Shown here: in pieces, positions 6,263 through 9,662 of the stretch
Layout: every line of letters begins with the position of its first letter
Numbering within the stretch: position 1 is the first letter of the stretch
DNA from: Candidatus Kapaibacterium sp.
GTDB lineage: Bacteria > Bacteroidota > Ignavibacteria > Kapaibacteriales > UBA2268
NCBI GenBank assembly: GCA_030835065.1
Contig: JAUQWR010000419.1
Location: 1 to 9,662 of the forward strand
Direction: 5' to 3'
Length of the DNA: 9,662 nt
The notes under the pieces: model-generated
The model's input: only the letters and a program-made list of their open reading frames with translations
Told to the model about the DNA's origin: nothing
The model's database searches: none
Program-made: the position numbers and the translations under genes

Positions 6263-6336
6263 ATATAGATTTAAAATAGAAAGAAATAGAGCGAAACGCT
6301 TTTAATAGTAGTTTATTCACTAATGTAAAAAGAACA
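6263..6336 (+). promoter_or_regulatory. Presumed rplK promoter/leader region
   Basis: The nusG terminator implies that rplK needs its own promoter in these 74 nt, but I find no convincing TTG/TAnnTTTG pair. A small hairpin AGAGCG-AAA-CGCTTT (6288-6302, one G-U) is present. In E. coli, L1 represses this operon by binding the rplK leader; whether this hairpin is such a site is unknown. Confidence 0.3.
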
Positions 6337-6762
6337 ATGGCTAAGAAAGTAGCAGGAATGTTTAAGCTTCAGCTCAAAGCTGGCGAAGCTACAATGGCAC
6401 CACCGGTAGGTCCTGCATTTGGTCAACGTGGTTTGAACGGTATGGAATTTGTAAAGCAATTCAATGCCAAAACCTCGAAGCAAGCAGGCACTATCTTACC
6501 TATAGTGGTAACATTTTATTCCGATAAATCATTTACATTTATCGTTAAATCGCCACCCGCAGCTGTATTGCTTATCAAAGCCGCAGGTATTCCAAAAGGC
6601 TCTGCCGAACCACACAAAACAAAGGTTGGCAAAGTGACTACTGCGCAGCTCGAAGAAATCGTTAATATCAAAAAAGACGATTTGAGTGCTGAAAGTCTCG
6701 AAGCAGCTATCAGCATGATTAAAGGTACTGCCCGCTCAATGGGTATTACTGTTGTTGATTAA
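6337..6762 (+). CDS. rplK: 50S ribosomal protein L11
   Basis: L11 is the 23S rRNA GTPase-centre protein at the base of the ribosomal stalk. The 141-residue product matches the usual length. The N-terminal domain shows [26 protein letters not shown] conservation (about 21-44); the proline-rich part is the contact for elongation factors and thiopeptides. The C-terminal rRNA-binding domain carries [15 protein letters not shown] and ends in [14 protein letters not shown]. The ATG is not preceded by a Shine-Dalgarno. rplA follows after 36 nt. Confidence 0.98.
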   Translation: MAKKVAGMFKLQLKAGEATMAPPVGPAFGQRGLNGMEFVKQFNAKTSKQAGTILPIVVTFYSDKSFTFIVKSPPAAVLLIKAAGIPKGSAEPHKTKVGKVTTAQLEEIVNIKKDDLSAESLEAAISMIKGTARSMGITVVD

Positions 6763-6798
6763 TTATTATTTTAGAAAATTTTAAAGAGAATATTTACC

Positions 6799-7500
6799 AT
6801 GAAAAAACAAGGAAAAAGGTACAGGAATCTCCTAAAATCTTACGACGCAACAAAATTGTTTGATGTAAACGAAGCTGTTGAAGTTGTTAAGAAAACTGCT
6901 ACCGCTAAGTTCGATGAATCATTCGAAATTTCCATCCGTTTAGGTGTCGACCCTCGTAAGGCCGACCAGATGGTGCGCGGGACTGTATCACTTCCACATG
7001 GTACCGGTAAGACTGTAAGAGTATTAGTGCTTTGCAAAGCTCCTAAAGATAAAGAAGCTTTGGACGCTGGTGCTGATCATGCCGGTTTAGAAGAATACGT
7101 CGAAAAGATTAAAGCCGGTTGGGCAGATGTCGATGTTATAGTCGCAACTCCCGACGTTATGGGCGAAGTCGGTAAATTAGGTCGTATTCTTGGTCCACGT
7201 GGTTTGATGCCTAACCCGAAAGTTGGTACTGTTACATTTGATGTAGCAAAAACTGTTCAAGAACTTAAAGCAGGTAAGATTGAATTTAGAGTGGACAAAA
7301 CCGGAAATATCCATGCAGCAGTAGGCAAATGCTCATTTGAATCAGAAAAATTAGTAGAAAACGTTACTACTTTCTTCAATAGCATTCAAAAAGCTAAACC
7401 TCAAACAGCAAAGGGTAAATACATTAAAAGCGTTTATTTCTGCTCTACAATGGGTCCGAGTGTTAATATCAACGAATATTCATTCGGCGCCGAAAAATAA
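6799..7500 (+). CDS. rplA: 50S ribosomal protein L1
   Basis: L1 forms the mobile stalk at the tRNA exit site and commonly represses its own operon at the mRNA leader. The 233-residue protein is full length. Domain I is split around domain II. The signature block [19 protein letters not shown] is present at about residues 129-147, and [21 protein letters not shown] near 155-175 belongs to the rRNA-binding face. It lies 36 nt after rplK with no terminator between, so the pair is co-transcribed. Confidence 0.98.
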   Translation: MKKQGKRYRNLLKSYDATKLFDVNEAVEVVKKTATAKFDESFEISIRLGVDPRKADQMVRGTVSLPHGTGKTVRVLVLCKAPKDKEALDAGADHAGLEEYVEKIKAGWADVDVIVATPDVMGEVGKLGRILGPRGLMPNPKVGTVTFDVAKTVQELKAGKIEFRVDKTGNIHAAVGKCSFESEKLVENVTTFFNSIQKAKPQTAKGKYIKSVYFCSTMGPSVNINEYSFGAEK

Positions 7501-7601
7501 TCACGACTATTACGTGCTCGTCGTAGCGGGGCTTCTCTCTTCGCAATGCGATTTGCCTGCGCGACAAAGTAATTTAATATAAATAAATCTATTTAGGTAA
7601 T
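7501..7601 (+). promoter_or_regulatory. Structured rplJ leader (candidate L10 autoregulatory element)
   Basis: The 101-nt gap is GC-richer than neighbouring gaps. A composite stem forms from GTCG (7520-7523)/CGAC (7562-7565) and GCGGG (7526-7530)/CCTGC (7556-7560), with asymmetric internal loops. It encloses a small TCGC-AAT-GCGA hairpin (7541-7551). Upstream, ACGAC (7503-7507) can instead pair with GTCGT (7520-7524), which would break the composite stem. In many bacteria L10-L7/L12 binds a comparable leader to repress rplJL. The assignment rests on position and foldability, not a profile match. Confidence 0.5.
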
Positions 7602-8123
7602 ATGGTAACGCTCGAAAACAAAAAACAAATCGTCGAAGAACTGGTAGAAAAGCTCAAAAAAGCTAACGGTATCTACTTTGTCGATTTTGCTAAGATTACA
7701 GTAGAGCAAATTAGCGGTATTCGTAAAAACTTCCGCAAGAATGATGCAGAATTTAAAGTTGCAAAAAACACTTTGATTCTTCGCGCTCTTAAAGAAGTTG
7801 GTCTCGAAATTCCTGAAAAAATGCTCTTTGGGCAGACAGGTATTGTTTTGAGCTACGATGATGCAATTGCTCCAGCAAAAGTAATCAAAACGCACGTTGA
7901 TAAAGAAAATATCATGCATTTGAAAGCAGCTTTCATCGAAGGTCAGTTGTTCGAAGGCAAGCAATTAGACGTTATCGCGAAATTGCCATCCAGAGCCGAA
8001 CTTATTGCAGGTATCCTCGGAAGCCTCAATTCACCTGTTTCAGGTATCGTTGGCTCGCTCAATGCAGTTATTCGCGACCTCGCTTCGGTTATCGAAGAAG
8101 TTGCTAAAACTAAAGCAGCTTAA
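7602..8123 (+). CDS. rplJ: 50S ribosomal protein L10
   Basis: L10 anchors L7/L12 dimers to 23S rRNA at the stalk base. The 173-residue length is normal. The N-terminal rRNA-binding part shows KKQIVEELVEKLKKANGIYFVDF and FRKNDAEFKVAKNTLILRAL. The C-terminal helix (about 130-173) that binds L7/L12 dimers is Ala/Leu/Ile-rich. The start ATG has only a weak AGG upstream. It precedes rplL by 48 nt, and its leader probably provides feedback control of both. Confidence 0.98.
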   Translation: MVTLENKKQIVEELVEKLKKANGIYFVDFAKITVEQISGIRKNFRKNDAEFKVAKNTLILRALKEVGLEIPEKMLFGQTGIVLSYDDAIAPAKVIKTHVDKENIMHLKAAFIEGQLFEGKQLDVIAKLPSRAELIAGILGSLNSPVSGIVGSLNAVIRDLASVIEEVAKTKAA

Positions 8124-8158
8124 TTAATTAATTTGAAAAATTTGAATATAATACTCTC

Positions 8159-8163
8159 AGGAG
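8159..8163 (+). promoter_or_regulatory. Strong Shine-Dalgarno of rplL
   Basis: AGGAG is 8 nt before the ATG at 8172. It decides that start over the in-frame TTG at 8133, and fits the need to make several copies of L7/L12 per ribosome. Confidence 0.8.
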
Positions 8164-8171
8164 AAAATAAA

Positions 8172-8552
8172 ATGTCAGAAAAAATTGAAAAATTACTCGA
8201 AGAGATTTCTAATCTCACACTTGTTGAAGCTTCAGATCTTAAAAAAGCTTTAGAAGATAAATTCGGCGTTACTGCTGCTGCTCCAGTTATGATGGCTGGC
8301 GCTATGCCTGCTGCTGCAGAAGCTGCTCCAGCAGAAGAAAAAACTGATTTCGACGTTGAATTGACTGACGTTGGTGGCAATAAATTGAATGTTATCAAAG
8401 TTGTTCGCGAACTTACAGGCTTAGGCTTGAAAGAAGCTAAAGACTTAGTTGAAGCAGCTCCTAAAGTAATCAAAGAAGCAGCTCAAAAAGACGAAGCTAA
8501 CGATATGAAGAAGAAACTTGAAGAAGCTGGCGCAAAGGTTACTTTAAAGTAG
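8172..8552 (+). CDS. rplL: 50S ribosomal protein L7/L12
   Basis: L7/L12 is the multicopy stalk protein that recruits and stimulates translational GTPases. The product from ATG 8172 is 126 residues, typical for the family. An N-terminal dimerisation and L10-binding region (about 1-33) leads into an Ala/Pro/Met-rich hinge (about 34-56). The conserved C-terminal domain follows, with [28 protein letters not shown] (about 71-98). A TTG at 8133 would add 13 residues, but these match nothing in the family and would bypass the strong AGGAG site. The stop is TAG, followed by a hairpin. Confidence 0.98.
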   Translation: MSEKIEKLLEEISNLTLVEASDLKKALEDKFGVTAAAPVMMAGAMPAAAEAAPAEEKTDFDVELTDVGGNKLNVIKVVRELTGLGLKEAKDLVEAAPKVIKEAAQKDEANDMKKKLEEAGAKVTLK

Positions 8553-8573
8553 TTCTTTAAAATTGAATGATTT

Positions 8574-8607
8574 AGGGGCAAGCGGATTGAACCGCTTCCC
8601 CTTATTT
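8574..8607 (+). terminator. Hairpin after rplL (attenuator or processing site)
   Basis: AGGGG (8574-8578)/CCCCT (8598-8602) and AAGCGG (8580-8585)/CCGCTT (8592-8597) form an 11-bp stem with one bulged C and a 6-nt loop. Only TTATTT follows, a weak U-tract, so partial termination or a pause/processing role is more likely than complete termination. Confidence 0.5.
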
Positions 8608-8737
8608 CATTATATTATTCGGCTATGACGGCTCCCTCGGGAATATCTAACTAAGTAATTGATTTGTAATTTGATATGGCGTTTTAAAAAACCGATATAA
8701 TAGCAAAAATAATTAAATGAAAACAAAAAGTATTATT

Positions 8738-8794
8738 ATAGGGTTTTTTGATATTGCTCCTAGACGAAGCAATGTCAAAAAATCCTATTTTTTT
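8738..8794 (+). terminator. Long hairpin with U-tract just upstream of rpoB
   Basis: Arms 8738-8757 and 8769-8788 pair over 20 bp with two G-U pairs and no mismatch, around an 11-nt loop, followed by seven T (8788-8794). It is the longest uninterrupted stem I found in the window and ends 27 nt before the rpoB start. It could be an attenuator, an RNase III target, or both, as known for the rplL-rpoB gap in E. coli. Confidence 0.7.
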
Positions 8795-8810
8795 CAAATG
8801 AAGAATCAGT

Positions 8811-8815
8811 GGAGG
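8811..8815 (+). promoter_or_regulatory. Shine-Dalgarno of rpoB
   Basis: GGAGG lies 6 nt before the GTG at 8822 and decides that non-ATG start. An in-frame TAA (8819-8821) directly before the GTG excludes any longer form. Confidence 0.85.
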
Positions 8816-8821
8816 TAGTAA

Positions 8822-9662
8822 GTGGATAATGAGTATATCGAGGATCAAATTCAAATAGAAGATGATGCCTTCCTCCCATTAGAGTATAAAACAAACGACA
8901 CAAGCGAAATTCGCTTGATGGAGTCGAGCGAGGGTATAGTTAGGCTTCGTAAGCGCGTGAATTTCTCGCGCTCTACTTCGAACCCGATCTATCCTGATCT
9001 TTTGGGCGTGCAATTGCATTCTTACGAAGAATTTCTTCAAGAATACGTTCAGCCTTCTAAAAGAAGGAATGTCGGGCTGCAACAAGCCTTTAATAATAAC
9101 TTCCCTATCGAAGATGCTTCTTCGATCTATCAGCTCGAGTTTCTCGAATATTATATCGAAAAACCGAAATATACCGAAGATGAATGCCGCGAAAGAGAAT
9201 TGACTTTTGCTAAACCTTTGAAAGCAAAATTAAGACTCTCCAGCAAAGCTGAAAAAGACTCTGAAGACTGGATTGAATCAGTCGAGCAAGAAGTCTATCT
9301 TGGTAATATTCCTGCTATGACTCTTAGAGGTACCTTTATTATTAATGGTGCCGAACGTGTTATCGTAAGCCAAATTCACCGTTCTCCCGGTGTTTTCTTT
9401 GATGATACTATGCACCCGAACGGTACTCGTATTTATAACGCTCGTATTATTCCTTTCCGTGGATCTTGGGTCGAATTTACGACTGATATCCATGAAGTTA
9501 TGTATGCTTATATCGATAGAAAAAAGAAATTCCCTGTTACTACTCTCTTGAGAGCTTTGGGCTTTTCTTCGGATGAACAAATTCTTAACTTGTTCGAATT
9601 GACTGAATTAGTGCCTGCAGACCAAATTGATGAAACTTTCTTGGGTCGCAGAATTGCTAATG
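8822..9662 (+). CDS. rpoB: DNA-directed RNA polymerase subunit beta (N-terminal part, cut by window end)
   Basis: This is the first 280 codons of the RNA polymerase beta subunit, which with beta-prime forms the catalytic cleft; the gene continues beyond the window. The GTG start is set by the GGAGG site and the in-frame stop just upstream; the next in-frame ATG would remove about 32 residues. Recognisable beta N-terminal blocks are PDLLGVQLHSYEEFLQE, then the protrusion/lobe region with EVYLGNIPAMTLRGTFIINGAERVIVSQIHRSPGVFF-type conservation and NARIIPFRGSWVEF. The rifampicin region lies outside. It follows rplL after a 269-nt gap with two hairpins, so its level relative to ribosomal proteins is probably set there. 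Confidence 0.97.
   Translation, partial: MDNEYIEDQIQIEDDAFLPLEYKTNDTSEIRLMESSEGIVRLRKRVNFSRSTSNPIYPDLLGVQLHSYEEFLQEYVQPSKRRNVGLQQAFNNNFPIEDASSIYQLEFLEYYIEKPKYTEDECRERELTFAKPLKAKLRLSSKAEKDSEDWIESVEQEVYLGNIPAMTLRGTFIINGAERVIVSQIHRSPGVFFDDTMHPNGTRIYNARIIPFRGSWVEFTTDIHEVMYAYIDRKKKFPVTTLLRALGFSSDEQILNLFELTELVPADQIDETFLGRRIAN

Larger units (their letters stand above)
8717..8818 (+). other. Candidate short leader ORF upstream of rpoB (33 codons)
   Basis: An ATG at 8717 opens a 33-residue frame ending in TAG at 8816-8818, immediately before a second in-frame stop TAA and then the rpoB GTG at 8822. The frame spans the whole 20-bp hairpin and its end overlaps the rpoB GGAGG. The peptide (MKTKSIIIGFFDIAPRRS...) matches no family I recognise and the ATG has no Shine-Dalgarno, so it may be chance. 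If translated, it would couple ribosome passage to hairpin opening and rpoB initiation. Confidence 0.25.

Noticed and set aside
7593..7964. Minus-strand ORF of 123 codons inside rplJ
   Set aside because: It is antisense shadow coding opposite conserved L10, with no ribosome binding site or domain.
8133..8171. Longer rplL starting at TTG 8133
   Set aside because: The extra 13 residues do not fit the L7/L12 family, and a strong AGGAG sits before ATG 8172.
8642..8716. Possible promoter (TTGATTTGTAATTTG) in the rplL-rpoB gap
   Set aside because: The -7-like element TAATTTG is one base short of TAnnTTTG and no correctly spaced TTG is present.
9278..9580. Minus-strand ORF of 100 codons inside rpoB
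   Set aside because: It is opposite conserved beta-subunit sequence and is a shadow frame.

Overview
The window looks like a low-GC chromosome segment from the Bacteroidota/Ignavibacteriota side of the FCB group, possibly a Kapabacteria-like lineage; the exact phylum is not settled from sequence alone. Three things support this. Two secreted enzymes end in C-terminal type IX secretion (T9SS) sorting domains with the YPNP motif. Two promoters in front of the tRNA cluster fit the Bacteroidota pattern TTG-N19/20-TAnnTTTG. Several starts (secE, nusG, rplK) lack a Shine-Dalgarno sequence, although the peptidase gene, rplL and rpoB have good ones, which is less usual for core Bacteroidia.

Left part (1-4518), accessory: a 5'-terminal fragment of an unidentified, possibly receiver-like gene on the minus strand (1-126). 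Divergent from it is a subtilisin-like S8 protease with a T9SS tail (339-2516). Facing the protease is a DUF5060/DUF4038 glycoside hydrolase resembling the GH140 apiosidase group, also with a T9SS tail (2611-4518, minus). The two convergent genes share a hairpin with a perfect 13-bp stem in the gap between them.

Middle (4519-5436): an AT-rich control region with two tandem Bacteroidota-type promoters, a boxA-like antitermination motif and a leader hairpin. It is followed by five tRNA genes: Tyr(GTA), Gly(TCC), Gly(CCC), Thr(GGT) and Trp(CCA). Terminator-like hairpins lie between the two Gly tRNAs and after Trp, the latter ending only 19 nt before secE.

Right part (5456-9662): the conserved order secE-nusG-rplK-rplA-rplJ-rplL-rpoB (rpoB cut by the window end). 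These genes supply the translocon subunit SecE, the elongation/antitermination factor NusG, the L11-L1 and L10-L7/L12 stalk proteins, and the RNA polymerase beta subunit. tuf and rpmG, often found beside these genes, are absent from the window. Likely control elements punctuate the cluster: a strong terminator after nusG, a structured rplJ leader with mutually exclusive pairings, and in the rplL-rpoB gap two hairpins, the second (20 bp) lying inside a short ORF that ends at the rpoB ribosome binding site in the same frame. I see no CRISPR array, insertion sequence or clearly new protein system. The most interesting signals are RNA-level regulation of this housekeeping cluster.
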